Source: Ignavibacteria bacterium
Lineage (GTDB): Bacteria > Bacteroidota > Ignavibacteria > Kapaibacteriales > Kapaibacteriaceae
Assembly (NCBI GenBank): GCA_013204605.1
Contig: JABMNI010000010.1
Coordinates: forward strand, 1 to 42,893
Length of the DNA stretch: 42,893 nt
Reading direction: 5' to 3'
A program made the position numbers and the translations under genes. The notes beneath the pieces were generated by a model. That model made no database searches and was not told the DNA's origin. It was given only the letters and a program-made list of their open reading frames with translations. Shown piece after piece: positions 24,379 to 33,148 of this stretch. Within the stretch, counting starts at the first letter, position 1, and each line of letters opens with the position of its first letter.

Positions 24379-25527
24379 ATGAATACTCTCTTTTACTCAG
24401 CACTCATCGGTCTTTTAATATTCGAGTTCCTGCACGTGTACTTCATCATGCCCATGCCTGGAAGCCAAACGATAGATAGCATTGACCTTGCATATTTCTT
24501 GCACGCATATAGGTGGATGTTTAGGATAGCACTTAGTGGGGCAATTGTTTGGGGAAGTGTGAGCGCGTTTAGCATCAAACACAAGTGGATACCGGTGTTG
24601 GTAATGTTGCTGGTAGCGGGCGTTACGTACGTGTTCAATTTTCGGATGTCGGCCGATCACATGTTTTTGCAGGCAGAAGACATTTCGTTCGCTTCAATCA
24701 CCGAGAACAGTCTACTGGGTAGCCGCTTAGTTATTGGCGTTGATATTAATGGCGAAGCGAAAGCGTATCCAATTGAATACCTCGCCTACCATCATCAGGT
24801 GCAAGATTCCATTGGTGGCAAAGCCGCCATCATCACCTACTGTAGCGTCTGCCGCACCGGCAGGGTGTATGCGCCCTACGTAAACGGCAAGTACGAAAAA
24901 TTCCGTCTGGTTGGCATGGACCACTACAACGCCATGTTCGAAGATGCCACAACCGGCAGCTGGTGGCGTCAAGCAACGGGCGAAGCTGTTACAGGAATTT
25001 TGAAGGGGGCTTCCCTACCTGACATCGAATCAACTCAAATGACAGTCGACAAATTCTTCGAACTTCATCCGAACGGAAAGGTAATGCTTCCCGATCCATC
25101 GTTTACCAACACGTATGATTCAAGCGCACGCTTCGAGCGTGGAAAGAGTTTGGACAGGCTAACACGTACCGACACCGCATCATGGCAAGACAAATCGTGG
25201 GTGGTGGGTATTCGCATTGGTGACGTGTACAAGGCCTACGATTGGAATGAGCTAAAAACGCAGCGCGTGATAAACGACAACGTAAACGGAATATCAATTG
25301 TACTTGCTTTGTCAGCCGATGGACAAAGTTTTGTGGCGTTCGAAAAGCCCCCTTCTCAAATATTCAGTCTGCAGCGCGATACGTTATTTGCCGACGGAGT
25401 ACCGTATAACTTTTCCGGCGCGAGTGTAAGCGGACCATCTGTTTCGTTGCGCAAAATAAAAGCTTACCAAGAGTTTTGGCACAGCTGGAAAACGTTTCAT
25501 CCTGCCACGTTACGGCATGGCTCGTAA
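24379..25527 (+). CDS. DUF3179-domain membrane protein
   Basis: 382 residues. Three N-terminal hydrophobic helices (~1-25, ~48-64, ~70-88) are followed by a soluble domain with FASITENSLLGSRLVIGVD, AYPIEYLAYHHQVQDSIGG, then ITYCSVCRTGRVYAP and a late WVVGIRIGDVYKAYDW repeat of the first motif, characteristic of DUF3179. The CSVCRTG motif suggests metal or redox chemistry but the reaction is unknown. The soluble part is likely periplasmic. It converges with the reductase gene four bases after its stop. Confidence 0.85.
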   Translation: MNTLFYSALIGLLIFEFLHVYFIMPMPGSQTIDSIDLAYFLHAYRWMFRIALSGAIVWGSVSAFSIKHKWIPVLVMLLVAGVTYVFNFRMSADHMFLQAEDISFASITENSLLGSRLVIGVDINGEAKAYPIEYLAYHHQVQDSIGGKAAIITYCSVCRTGRVYAPYVNGKYEKFRLVGMDHYNAMFEDATTGSWWRQATGEAVTGILKGASLPDIESTQMTVDKFFELHPNGKVMLPDPSFTNTYDSSARFERGKSLDRLTRTDTASWQDKSWVVGIRIGDVYKAYDWNELKTQRVINDNVNGISIVLALSADGQSFVAFEKPPSQIFSLQRDTLFADGVPYNFSGASVSGPSVSLRKIKAYQEFWHSWKTFHPATLRHGS

Positions 25528-25531
25528 CACG

Positions 25532-26197
25532 TCAGAATCCTTCTTTAACAATTCGATCTTCTGCGATATGCAATTGTTGAAGGATGCCTTCTACGGCCTT
25601 CATCATGGGCGGCGGACCGCACACGTACACGAATTTGCCGTCAGTTACAAATGGTTCTAAAATTTCTTTTGTTACATAGCCATGTTCGTAGCCCGGTTGG
25701 TCTTCATCGGAAAGTACATGAATAATTTCCGTGTGCAGAATATTTTCAAGTTCGTCTTTTAGTACAATGTCCTCGCGCGTTTTATTTGCGAACACTAACA
25801 CATTCTCGCCTATTTTGCCCGTTGCATTCAAGTGTCTTAGAATTGCAAGAAACGGGGTCAATCCGGCACCAGCCGCAATAAACACACCCTCGCCTTTGTA
25901 CTCAATATCTCCGTACACATCATGCAACAGCAACTCATCGTCAACCGAAAGTTGCAGCAACTGATTGGTAACTCCATTGTGTTCCGGATATGTTTTGATA
26001 TCAAATTCAATGAAGGGGGCTTCCGGGAGACTCGTCATTGTAAACGTTCGCAACTGGTCTTGCCATCCATCCTTGTTGATAGCCACGTCCGTTGCCTGCC
26101 CAGGAATAAAACTGAAACCTGACGGCTTTTCAGTTCTTATCTGTAGCACATCATGGGTAACCTTGGTAATCGACTTCACTTTGACTTGGTTCGGCAC
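25532..26197 (-). CDS. Ferredoxin-NADP reductase-like flavoprotein
   Basis: 221 residues. The N-terminal FAD-binding barrel has GFSFIPGQATDVAI and RTFTMTS (~50-56, the RxYS-like flavin motif). The NAD(P)-binding half has GVFIAAGAGLTPFLAILRHL (~104-123) and ends with KFVYVCGPPPMMKAVEGIL. There is no iron-sulphur ferredoxin domain, so it needs a separate electron acceptor. It resembles the single-gene flavodoxin/ferredoxin reductases of the FNR superfamily. The partner is not adjacent. Confidence 0.88.
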   Translation of the reverse strand: MPNQVKVKSITKVTHDVLQIRTEKPSGFSFIPGQATDVAINKDGWQDQLRTFTMTSLPEAPFIEFDIKTYPEHNGVTNQLLQLSVDDELLLHDVYGDIEYKGEGVFIAAGAGLTPFLAILRHLNATGKIGENVLVFANKTREDIVLKDELENILHTEIIHVLSDEDQPGYEHGYVTKEILEPFVTDGKFVYVCGPPPMMKAVEGILQQLHIAEDRIVKEGF

Positions 26198-26329
26198 GGC
26201 TCATCTCCTGAATAGTTTACGCTATGTTACCACTTTGAAATCAATAAACGAACATGGCATATATGGTTAAGCGTATTTTTGTCTGCAACGGCATGTATTG
26301 TGAAATGTAAAACCATATGAAAGCGTGAA

Positions 26330-27442
26330 TTGAATTTCATCACAAGTCTATGTGTGAAAGGCCTTATAGTAGTTCTTGGCATTTCGGTTTTGTTAGTTCT
26401 TGATTCGTGCGATTCAAAAAACGATTCAACAACCCCCGTTACTAAGGACATAACTGAGTCTGTATACGCATCGGGACAGATAAAGAGTAAGGGGCAATAC
26501 GAAGTGTACGCAACGGTCAGCGGTATAGTTGACAGCGTGTACGTAGAAGAGGGCGACGAGGTTGAAGCGAATGCCATCATCCTGACCACAGAGGATCAAG
26601 CCCAAGCACTTAATAAGGACAACGCCAGACTATCGTTGAAGTACGATGCGATAGATGCGAATCTTGGTAGACTAGCAGAAGCAAAACAGTCCATAGATGT
26701 TGCGCGGAGTAAAATGATTAGTGATTCGTTGATGTCTGTCCGACAGTACAATTTGTGGAAGAAGAGTGTTGGGAGTAAGGTTGAGGCAGAGCAACGCGAG
26801 TTGGCTTTTCAGAACGCGAAGTTAAACTATGTTTCAGTGCAAGAGCGTTACGACAACCTTAAGCGACAGTTAGAACTAACGGCATCGCGATCGAGGAACA
26901 ACTTAAAGCTAGCTAGTCAACTTAAAAGCGATTACACCGTGCGAAGTCTGCTTCGGGGGAAGGTGTATAATCTAAACGTAACAAAGGGAGAAATTATATT
27001 GCCGCAAAAGCCCCTTGCCATTATCGGAGATAGCAAGCAATTCATTTTGGAAATGCAGGTTGATGAACGTGATATCACAAGCGTTGAAAAAGGGATGCGA
27101 GTTGTAGTGTCGATAAATAGTCAGAGAAACCAAGCCTTCGAGGCCCTGGTAACCTCCATTACACCGTTCATGAATGCACAGAGCAAGAGCTTTTTAGTTG
27201 AAGCAGAATTTGTAGGCGACCAACCGGTAGTGTATCCTAATATCACGTTTGAGGCGAACATTGTTATACGTACTAAGAAGAACGCCCTGTTGATTCCACG
27301 GGAGTACCTTGTTGACGAGAGTTATGTTGTACGTTCGAATGGTGATAGAGCTAAGGTGCAAACCGGTTTGAAGGACTTCAACAATGTTGAAATTCTTTCG
27401 GGCATTTCTAGCAAAGACCAACTGAAAAAGCCAGACAAGTGA
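26330..27442 (+). CDS. HlyD/RND-type periplasmic adaptor, probable lipoprotein
   Basis: 370 residues from TTG 26330; a GTG at 26354 is an alternative start with a compact signal. The N-terminus is hydrophobic and ends LLVLDSC, a possible but imperfect lipobox. Then a biotinyl-lipoyl half (GQIKSKGQYEVYATVSGIVD), a coiled-coil hairpin (~85-205), the second lipoyl half (TVRSLLRGKVYNLNVTKGE), and a beta-barrel domain. This is the membrane fusion protein that joins an inner-membrane pump to an outer-membrane channel. It overlaps the permease gene by one base (TGATG) and the ATPase follows, forming a MacAB/DevBCA-like exporter without an outer-membrane channel gene here. Confidence 0.88.
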   Translation: MNFITSLCVKGLIVVLGISVLLVLDSCDSKNDSTTPVTKDITESVYASGQIKSKGQYEVYATVSGIVDSVYVEEGDEVEANAIILTTEDQAQALNKDNARLSLKYDAIDANLGRLAEAKQSIDVARSKMISDSLMSVRQYNLWKKSVGSKVEAEQRELAFQNAKLNYVSVQERYDNLKRQLELTASRSRNNLKLASQLKSDYTVRSLLRGKVYNLNVTKGEIILPQKPLAIIGDSKQFILEMQVDERDITSVEKGMRVVVSINSQRNQAFEALVTSITPFMNAQSKSFLVEAEFVGDQPVVYPNITFEANIVIRTKKNALLIPREYLVDESYVVRSNGDRAKVQTGLKDFNNVEILSGISSKDQLKKPDK

Positions 27443-28698
27443 TGAATAAACTCATTGTCAGTATTTCAATTTCGTTGATGATTGCCAGACTTAAACAAAC
27501 GCTTGTGGCTGCAATTGGCGTTACATTCAGCATTACGATGTTTATTGCGTTGTTGAGTTTTATGGCGGGTCTTAACGATCTGTTAGACAATTTAATTCTC
27601 AATCGAACTCCGCATGTAAGACTCTACAATGAAATACTTCCAAGCAAGAATCAGCCGGTTGATATAGCAAAGGGCACTGGAAGTGCATATAATTTTATAC
27701 GATCCATCAAACCAAAAAATCAGCCCATCGAGATTAGAAATAGCGCTGCCGTTATTCGCGCACTCGAATCTGATCCACGAGTGCTGGGTGTTGCTCCCAA
27801 AACTACTGTACCAGTATTCTACAATGTTGGAATGATAAGTTTGACCGGTGTTGTAAGCGGCATAGATGTCGACGCTGAAACAAGACTGTTTACTTTCTCA
27901 GACTATGTAGTTGAGGGCAGGCCTACCGATCTTAAAACCGTACCGAATAGTATTGTACTTGGTATAGGCGCCGCCGAAAAAATGATAGCAAAGATTGGAG
28001 ATGTGGTTCAAGTAACAAACAGCACTGGTCAGCAGTTCCCACTAAAAGTTGTGGGGATCTTTCAGTCGGGAATTCAGGATGTGGACAAGGTGCAGAGCTA
28101 CGCCTCGATTAGTACAACACAAAAGTTAATGGGGAAGTCCGCCAGCTACATTACGGATATCCAGGTCAAGCTCCACAATCTTGAAACAGCCCCTAAACTT
28201 GCCAAGGAGTGGTCGGCTCTTTTCGACGTCGATGCCATTGATATCCAAACGGCCAATTCTCAGTTCGAGACCGGTAGCTCTGTTAGAACACTGATTTCGT
28301 ATGCCGTGGGAATAACTCTTTTGATTGTAGCGGGCTTTGGGATTTACAACATCTTGAATATGATGATCTATGAAAAGATGGATTCCATTGCAATTCTAAA
28401 GGCAACTGGATTTTCTGGAAGCGACGTTAACAAGGTGTTTATCTACATTGCACTAAGCATTGGGATATTTGGCGGGACCCTAGGTTTGTTGTGCGGTCTT
28501 GGAGGTACATATTTCATTTCGCAGATTCCTTTTTCAACTGCCTCACTGCCAACTGTAAAAACGTATCCAGTGAATTACAACCCAATCTTTTATGTTATTG
28601 GTGGGGTGTTTTCAATTGTAACAACCTACTTGGCAGGTTACTTTCCTTCCAAGAAGGCTAGCAAGATTGATCCAGTAGAGATTATTAGGGGGAAATAG
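27442..28698 (+). CDS. ABC transporter permease (FtsX/MacB family)
   Basis: 418 residues from ATG 27442, overlapping the adaptor stop. One N-terminal helix (~15-40), a large periplasmic domain (~45-275), then three C-terminal helices (LISYAVGITLLIVAGFGIYN, IALSIGIFGGTLGLLCGLGG, YVIGGVFSIVTTYLAGYFP). The cytoplasmic motif YEKMDSIAILKATGFSGSDV couples to the ATPase, and the end PSKKASKIDPVEIIRGK is the standard MacB/LolC-type end. It is the membrane part of the three-gene exporter and its substrate is unknown. Confidence 0.92.
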   Translation: MNKLIVSISISLMIARLKQTLVAAIGVTFSITMFIALLSFMAGLNDLLDNLILNRTPHVRLYNEILPSKNQPVDIAKGTGSAYNFIRSIKPKNQPIEIRNSAAVIRALESDPRVLGVAPKTTVPVFYNVGMISLTGVVSGIDVDAETRLFTFSDYVVEGRPTDLKTVPNSIVLGIGAAEKMIAKIGDVVQVTNSTGQQFPLKVVGIFQSGIQDVDKVQSYASISTTQKLMGKSASYITDIQVKLHNLETAPKLAKEWSALFDVDAIDIQTANSQFETGSSVRTLISYAVGITLLIVAGFGIYNILNMMIYEKMDSIAILKATGFSGSDVNKVFIYIALSIGIFGGTLGLLCGLGGTYFISQIPFSTASLPTVKTYPVNYNPIFYVIGGVFSIVTTYLAGYFPSKKASKIDPVEIIRGK

Positions 28699-28699
28699 A

Positions 28700-29374
28700 T
28701 TGTCGCCGTTAGTAATTCAAGCCACGGGCATTACAAAGTACTTTCACGACCCTATGACGGTGAAAGTATTAGACAGCGTAGACATCAGCGTGGCAAAGGG
28801 CGAGTTTGTATCGGTGATCGGAAAGTCGGGTTGCGGCAAGTCCACATTATTGTACATTCTTTCAACCATGGATACAGACTTCGAGGGTACGCTGCGGATT
28901 GATGGCAATGATATGCGAAACCTTAAAGACAAACAACTTGCCAGCGTCCGTAATGATAAAATTGGATTCGTCTTTCAGTTTCATTATCTACTCAATGAGT
29001 TCTCCGTTATCCGCAACGTAATGCTTCCCGGACTCAAGCTTGGCAAACTAAAGGAAAGTGATCTTGAACAGAAAGCGTACGAGAAGCTCAAGATTTTGGG
29101 AATTGAAACCGAGGCACGTAAAAAACCAAATCAAATTAGTGGTGGCCAAAAGCAACGCGTCGCCATCGCTCGAGCGCTTATCAACGATCCACTCCTCATC
29201 ATGGGCGATGAGCCTACCGGAAACCTTGATAAAATGAATGGCGAAATTGTGTTCGACATCTTCCAAGAACTTGCACAGGTGTACAACCAGTCATTGCTTA
29301 TCGTGACACACGATATCGACTTCGCAAATCGCACTCACCGAACCATCGAAATGGAAGACGGCCGCGTTTTGTAA
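28700..29374 (+). CDS. ABC transporter ATPase (LolD/MacB type)
   Basis: 224 residues from TTG 28700, preceded by GGGGGA. Walker A GKSGCGKS (~42-49), Q-loop FQFHYLL, signature SGGQKQRVAIARAL, Walker B LLIMGDEPTGNLD (Met-Gly where many have Leu-Ala), and switch His in VTHDI. It energises the permease encoded 1 base upstream. Its size and the Thr-Gly-Asn-Leu-Asp end match the LolD/MacB class. A perfect inverted repeat overlaps its stop codon. Confidence 0.95.
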   Translation: MSPLVIQATGITKYFHDPMTVKVLDSVDISVAKGEFVSVIGKSGCGKSTLLYILSTMDTDFEGTLRIDGNDMRNLKDKQLASVRNDKIGFVFQFHYLLNEFSVIRNVMLPGLKLGKLKESDLEQKAYEKLKILGIETEARKKPNQISGGQKQRVAIARALINDPLLIMGDEPTGNLDKMNGEIVFDIFQELAQVYNQSLLIVTHDIDFANRTHRTIEMEDGRVL

Positions 29375-29381
29375 ACGCGGC
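29361..29381. other. Perfect 9-bp hairpin across the ATPase stop codon
   Basis: GCCGCGTTT and AAACGCGGC are separated by only TGT; the TAA stop (29372-29374) lies in the loop/right arm. There is no T-run on the + side, so it is not a standard terminator; it could protect the mRNA end or mark attenuation between convergent genes. Confidence 0.5.
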
Positions 29382-29437
29382 TCGTCGGTCGTGCAAAATA
29401 TTCCCAGTATATCGGTCAGTTTCGGCTTAGGCGTACT

Positions 29438-29689
29438 TCATTGCCTCCAAACCGTGGAACCGTCGGCTTGTTTCGACGGACACTTCACCTTGCCGTAGCT
29501 GCAGTACACGCAACAGTCGCCCACTTTAGGTTTCAGAACTTGCTTGCAATTTTCGCATTCGTAAAAATATTGGCACGCTTCAGTGGGCATAGTTTCCATT
29601 TTTTTATGGCCACAATTCGGGCATTGGACTTCTGATTGCAATACCACGCCACCACGAGAATGCTGAGCAATGGTTAAAGGTAGATTCAT
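29438..29689 (-). CDS. GDCCVxC-domain zinc-ribbon-like protein
   Basis: 83 residues from ATG 29689; a TTG at 29701 would follow the preceding stop directly. Two metal-type pairs, CPNCGHKKMETMPTEACQ and CENC, are followed by the motif GDCCVYCSYGKVKCPSKQ. That motif defines the GDCCVxC family, in which some members carry selenocysteine; here all positions are Cys. Mercury or heavy-metal roles have been suggested for the family; nothing here tests that. It directly follows the thioredoxin-like gene on the same strand, so the two may form a redox pair. Confidence 0.8.
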   Translation of the reverse strand: MNLPLTIAQHSRGGVVLQSEVQCPNCGHKKMETMPTEACQYFYECENCKQVLKPKVGDCCVYCSYGKVKCPSKQADGSTVWRQ

Positions 29690-29701
29690 AACGCTTTTCA
29701 A

Positions 29702-30259
29702 TTAATGCCGCCACTTTATATTACAACCGATACTAGGAAATTGCTCTGCTGGAACGGGATTACCTGACAACAATGCGTCTAGGACATTTCGGATGGAGTG
29801 TCCATCTAGCGGCTTGCCATTCTTCGGACGTGAGTCGTCGAGCTGTCCGTGGTACACGGCGTGCAAGTCCGAATCGAAAACGTAAAAATCCGGCGTACAT
29901 GCCGCATCATACAACCGCGCTATTTCTTGCGATTCATCATACAGGTACGGAAACGGATAACCCATCTGCTCGGCCGTTTGTTTCATTTGGTCGGGTCCAT
30001 CTTCTGGATACGTTTGAACATCATTACTACTGATAGCTACAAACCCAAAGCCCCTTACCCTATAATCGTTTGCAAGGCGCACTAATTCCGGGTTAACGTG
30101 CACAACAAACGGACAGTGGTTACAGATAAACATCACCACGGTGCCGTGCTTGCCGCTCACCTGGGCCAGTGAGAGAGTTTGGCCGCTCACCGTATCCGGC
30201 AACGAAAAATTCGGCGCCACGCGCCCCGTTTGAAAACTATTCGATTCTACTAATGCCAT
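29702..30259 (-). CDS. Thioredoxin-family (AhpC/TSA-like) protein
   Basis: 185 residues from ATG 30259, preceded by AGGGA. The thioredoxin fold shows VAPNFSLPDTVSGQTLSL and the active site VVMFICNHCPFVVHVNPEL. CNHC is a variant CxxC motif common in the redoxin-domain group of this family. Further marks are FVAISSNDVQTYPEDGP and later DAACTPDFYVFD. It is probably a cytoplasmic thiol redox protein; whether it reduces peroxides is unknown. The GDCCVxC gene starts 12 bases after its stop, suggesting one transcript. Confidence 0.88.
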   Translation of the reverse strand: MALVESNSFQTGRVAPNFSLPDTVSGQTLSLAQVSGKHGTVVMFICNHCPFVVHVNPELVRLANDYRVRGFGFVAISSNDVQTYPEDGPDQMKQTAEQMGYPFPYLYDESQEIARLYDAACTPDFYVFDSDLHAVYHGQLDDSRPKNGKPLDGHSIRNVLDALLSGNPVPAEQFPSIGCNIKWRH

Positions 30260-30319
30260 CTTTATTCCCTGCAAGTTTCAATGAAGATACGGCAGACGGA
30301 TTGACTTGGTCAGGTTACG

Positions 30320-30823
30320 TTACTGCGACATCCGGTAATTGGTAATCCCAATTCCGTTTTCCTGTTTGCGATTTTGCTTTACTACTCTGAGCCCCTTACT
30401 CTCAAAAAATGGACGCGCTGTTATACTCACATCGGCCGTCAATTGTTCGAATCCCATAAGTAGTGCGTGTTCTTGAAGTGCGTCGAAAATAGTGTCGGCA
30501 ATTCCCCTGCGCAGGAAGTCCTTGTGCACATACATTAGGTTCACATAGTTGCCTTTGTCCACCGATCCGAATCCGACAATCGCACCCTCAATCTCGGCCA
30601 CCAGAAAATGCTGGTCCGTAACAAACGCAGTCCATCTATCAACGTTTTTCGCCGACAGCGCCCAAACATCAATCTGCTCCGGCGTGTAATCATTCACGCA
30701 TGTGCTTCTAACCGTCCCGACAAATAGCGCCAAAATCTCCGCCACGTCGGCCGTAGTAGCCCGCCTTAACGATGTACTAGTGTGAATGCTTTTCCCAGTG
30801 GAATTTGGTTCAGTGAGATGCAT
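30320..30823 (-). CDS. GNAT-family N-acetyltransferase
   Basis: 167 residues. The acetyl-CoA-binding region reads YVHKDFLRRGIADTIFDALQ (~98-117), matching the R/Q-x-x-G-x-G/A motif of GNAT enzymes. N-terminal LRRATTADVAEILALF and the middle VAEIEGAIVGFGSV fit the fold; the end GLRVVKQNRKQENGIGITNY is of the YafP/ElaA-like group. The acceptor is unknown. It stands alone on the minus strand. Confidence 0.88.
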   Translation of the reverse strand: MHLTEPNSTGKSIHTSTSLRRATTADVAEILALFVGTVRSTCVNDYTPEQIDVWALSAKNVDRWTAFVTDQHFLVAEIEGAIVGFGSVDKGNYVNLMYVHKDFLRRGIADTIFDALQEHALLMGFEQLTADVSITARPFFESKGLRVVKQNRKQENGIGITNYRMSQ

Positions 30824-31249
30824 ATACCGTCCCCGTGTAAATGCATTTTGATGTGTGATGTCCCATGCTCATACCGCAATTTACGCGATACTCGGGTAGG
30901 GGGCTATCTGATCCGCATAAATTTCAATTTTCGGTCGCGCTAACTCGACGTAAAAACTGTGGTAATCTGCAGCGAATAACAGCACATTCAGCCAGAAACG
31001 GCGCTAACTCTGTGGTGAATTGCAGCTAACTCTGTGGCGAATCGCAAAAACCTCCGTATCAAATCAGCGTGGCTACGAGTTCTTCGTCTATGGACTTGTA
31101 ATCAACCGGAACATTCAGCACCTCGATTGGCTGTACTTACACCTCACTGAACTGACCCTTTCAAACTCGACCGATGTTTAGGTGCTTTTTGAATAGTTCG
31201 CTTTTCTAACATTAACTTGGTTTGTTTTCTAACATTACCTAAATTGTCA
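30824..31249. repeat. Gap with a 22-bp tandem duplication
   Basis: GCTAACTCTGTGG plus nine variable bases occurs at 31003-31024 and again at 31025-31046, with a degenerate earlier copy around 30939. Nearer the toxin-antitoxin genes, TTTTCTAACATTA occurs twice (31202-31214, 31226-31238). One AGGGGGCT word lies at 30898-30905. No supported ORF exists. Confidence 0.7.
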
Positions 31250-31265
31250 TATCAATAAATTGATA
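31250..31265. promoter_or_regulatory. Palindromic operator candidate for the toxin-antitoxin pair
   Basis: TATCAATAAATTGATA is a perfect inverted repeat (TATCAAT, two A's, ATTGATA), 21 bases before the antitoxin ATG. The antitoxin has an XRE helix-turn-helix, and such proteins usually repress their own promoter by binding this kind of palindrome. CATAAT (31267-31272) next to it may be part of the promoter. Confidence 0.55.
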
Positions 31266-31286
31266 CATAATGACTGTGAGAACAGA

Positions 31287-32141
31287 ATGAATACAAATAC
31301 AATACTAACGCAAATTCAGATCGGTTATAGGTTGTCTGAGCTTCGGAAAATGAAGGGTATGACTCAAGAAGATCTTGCCAGTCAGATTGATGTTTCCAGA
31401 CCAACGTTAGTACAAATTGAACAAGGGAACAGAAATGTCAATGTGCCGGAGCTGCAAAAACTATCCTTGGTTTTAGGATTCTCTTTGGATGAATTCGTCT
31501 CCAAGGTTTTTGTAGTTGACCATCCTGAAAACACAACGAAGGAATCACCAAAGAAGGACAGGTTGAGAAAGCAAAAGTCAGTGAAGGAAAAGTCAGTGAA
31601 TGAAATCGACGAGCGTATCTCATCTCCGCGGATACAAATCAAGAAATTTAAGAATGTCCTTCTATACATTCTGGAGAAATGCGCAGGTAAACCAAACGTT
31701 GGAGAGACCGTGCTATACAAGCTTCTTTACTTTTCTGATTTTAACTATTACGAATTGTACGAGGAGCATCTAACAGGCGCGATGTATAGGAAATTGCCGT
31801 ATGGTCCCGTTCCGCATGGCATCGACTCAGTGTTACAAAGCATGATTGCGGAAGGTCAGCTAAAGAAGGTGAAAACCGAGTTTCATAGCTACCCTCAAGT
31901 TCGCTACTTGCCCCTTGCAAAATCTGATTTGACCTCGATACTAGCTAGTGAAAAGGAAGTGTTAGATAAAGTAATTGATCAAATGGGCGATTGGTCGGCA
32001 AGCGCAATAAGCGGCTATTCCCACAAAGACATGCCCTGGTTAGCCACTAAAGAAGGCAAGTCCATCAATTATGAATTAGTCTTCTATCGCGAGCCTCCGT
32101 TTTCAGTTAGGAACTACGGCGAACAGAATGAAGTGCAATGA
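31287..32141 (+). CDS. Panacea-domain (DUF4065-type) antitoxin with XRE DNA-binding domain
   Basis: 284 residues from ATG 31287; the TTG start nine codons earlier lacks support. The N-terminal ~70 residues are an XRE helix-turn-helix (IGYRLSELRKMKGMTQEDLA, SRPTLVQIEQGNRNVNV). A charged linker (~85-110) leads to a Panacea/SocA-type domain with LYILEKCAGKPNVGETVLYK, LLYFSDFNYYELYEEHLTGA and YRKLPYGPVPHGIDSVLQ. This domain is known as a versatile antitoxin that neutralises many toxins by contact. It overlaps the toxin gene by four bases (ATGA), so the pair is translationally coupled. A palindrome upstream suggests autorepression. Confidence 0.88.
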   Translation: MNTNTILTQIQIGYRLSELRKMKGMTQEDLASQIDVSRPTLVQIEQGNRNVNVPELQKLSLVLGFSLDEFVSKVFVVDHPENTTKESPKKDRLRKQKSVKEKSVNEIDERISSPRIQIKKFKNVLLYILEKCAGKPNVGETVLYKLLYFSDFNYYELYEEHLTGAMYRKLPYGPVPHGIDSVLQSMIAEGQLKKVKTEFHSYPQVRYLPLAKSDLTSILASEKEVLDKVIDQMGDWSASAISGYSHKDMPWLATKEGKSINYELVFYREPPFSVRNYGEQNEVQ

Positions 32142-32482
32142 AGTTCGACGAGCTTGTCGAATTCAACAAGGATTTGAAGAAACTTGCAAAGAAGTACAGA
32201 ACTCTAATCGAAGACCTGAGAGTGGTGCGGCAGGTGTTAGAGTATGCGCCGGATGAACGACCTCCATTTAGCTATCGCATTGACAATCTGGGATTGAAAA
32301 CGTGCGTCATTAAGGTCAAGAAGATCGCCTGTAAATCCTTAAAGGGCAGGGGAGTGAATTCCGGACTTCGGTTGGTTTATGCGTATTTCCCAGAAAATTC
32401 TGCGATTGTATTCATTGAATTGTATCATAAGAATGACAAGGAAAACGAGGATCGAAAAAGGATTCTAGAAAACTTCGATTAG
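32138..32482 (+). CDS. RelE/ParE-family toxin
   Basis: 114 residues. It fits RelE/ParE-like toxins: an N-terminal helical hairpin (FNKDLKKLAKKYRTLIEDLR), then strands with KVKKIACKSLKGRGVNSGLR and the end IVFIELYHKNDKENEDRKRI. The KN/DKENEDRERI-type end is common in RelE-like toxins paired with Panacea or HTH antitoxins. Activity could be mRNA cleavage at the ribosome, but catalytic residues are not certain. It is coupled to the antitoxin gene by ATGA overlap and would be held in check by that protein. Confidence 0.82.
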   Translation: MKFDELVEFNKDLKKLAKKYRTLIEDLRVVRQVLEYAPDERPPFSYRIDNLGLKTCVIKVKKIACKSLKGRGVNSGLRLVYAYFPENSAIVFIELYHKNDKENEDRKRILENFD

Positions 32483-32524
32483 CGCTTTTCTGCGTGAATA
32501 GCACACCCCACGTAGCCCCCTTTA

Positions 32525-33148
32525 CTAAAAAAACACGCCCACCATTTTATCCAATACCCAACCAATGGGAAGAAGATGAAGGTCGGTGTAGCTGTCGGCA
32601 ATAAGGATTACAAATAAAGCGGTGCCGCCGTATTGAGTGGCCTTGATTTCAAATTCGCGCGACAACTTCAGGCTTCGAAAGACAACGTGGCTGCCGTCGA
32701 GCGGCGGAATTGGTATGAGGTTAAACACAAACAGCGCAAAATTTATATACATGAAAACGTACAGCAGTTGTGCCACCGTTTGCAGCACCACACTATCTGT
32801 ACCGGCTACAAAAAATATTAGGATGTGCAAAACAACCACGGCCCACAATCCCAACAGTAAATTTGAAATCGGTCCCGCAATCGAGATCAGAATACTGTCC
32901 CTGTCGGGATTTTTCAAATTCTCCGGATTAAACTGCACCGGCTTTGCCCATCCAAACCCAGCAAACAAAATGAACAGCATGCCAAACGGGTCGATGTGTT
33001 TGATTGGGTTTAACGTCAGCCGACCTTGATTTTTCGCTGTATCATCGCCCAACCAATATGCCACTATTCCGTGCGCAAATTCATGTACCGTAAACCCAAC
33101 AACAATCGCCGGAAGGGAATACAACATACTTTCGATGTCAAAATTCAC
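32525..33148 (-). CDS. Site-2 protease family (M50) membrane metalloprotease
   Basis: 207 residues with four to five helices. The zinc-binding HEFAHG is at ~22-27 (FTVHEFAHGIVAYWLG) and the second metal site is in NLIPIPPLDGSHVV (~158-171). This is the compact SpoIVFB-like form without PDZ domain, which cleaves helices inside membranes. The substrate is unknown. TATCTTTG on the minus strand at 33212-33219 may be its -7 promoter element (TAnnTTTG), 64 bases before the ATG. Confidence 0.92.
   Translation of the reverse strand: MNFDIESMLYSLPAIVVGFTVHEFAHGIVAYWLGDDTAKNQGRLTLNPIKHIDPFGMLFILFAGFGWAKPVQFNPENLKNPDRDSILISIAGPISNLLLGLWAVVVLHILIFFVAGTDSVVLQTVAQLLYVFMYINFALFVFNLIPIPPLDGSHVVFRSLKLSREFEIKATQYGGTALFVILIADSYTDLHLLPIGWVLDKMVGVFF

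Noticed and set aside
29361-29400. Hairpin at the ATPase stop codon as a terminator
   Set aside because: The perfect stem is not followed by a T-run on the + strand; kept as an unexplained hairpin.
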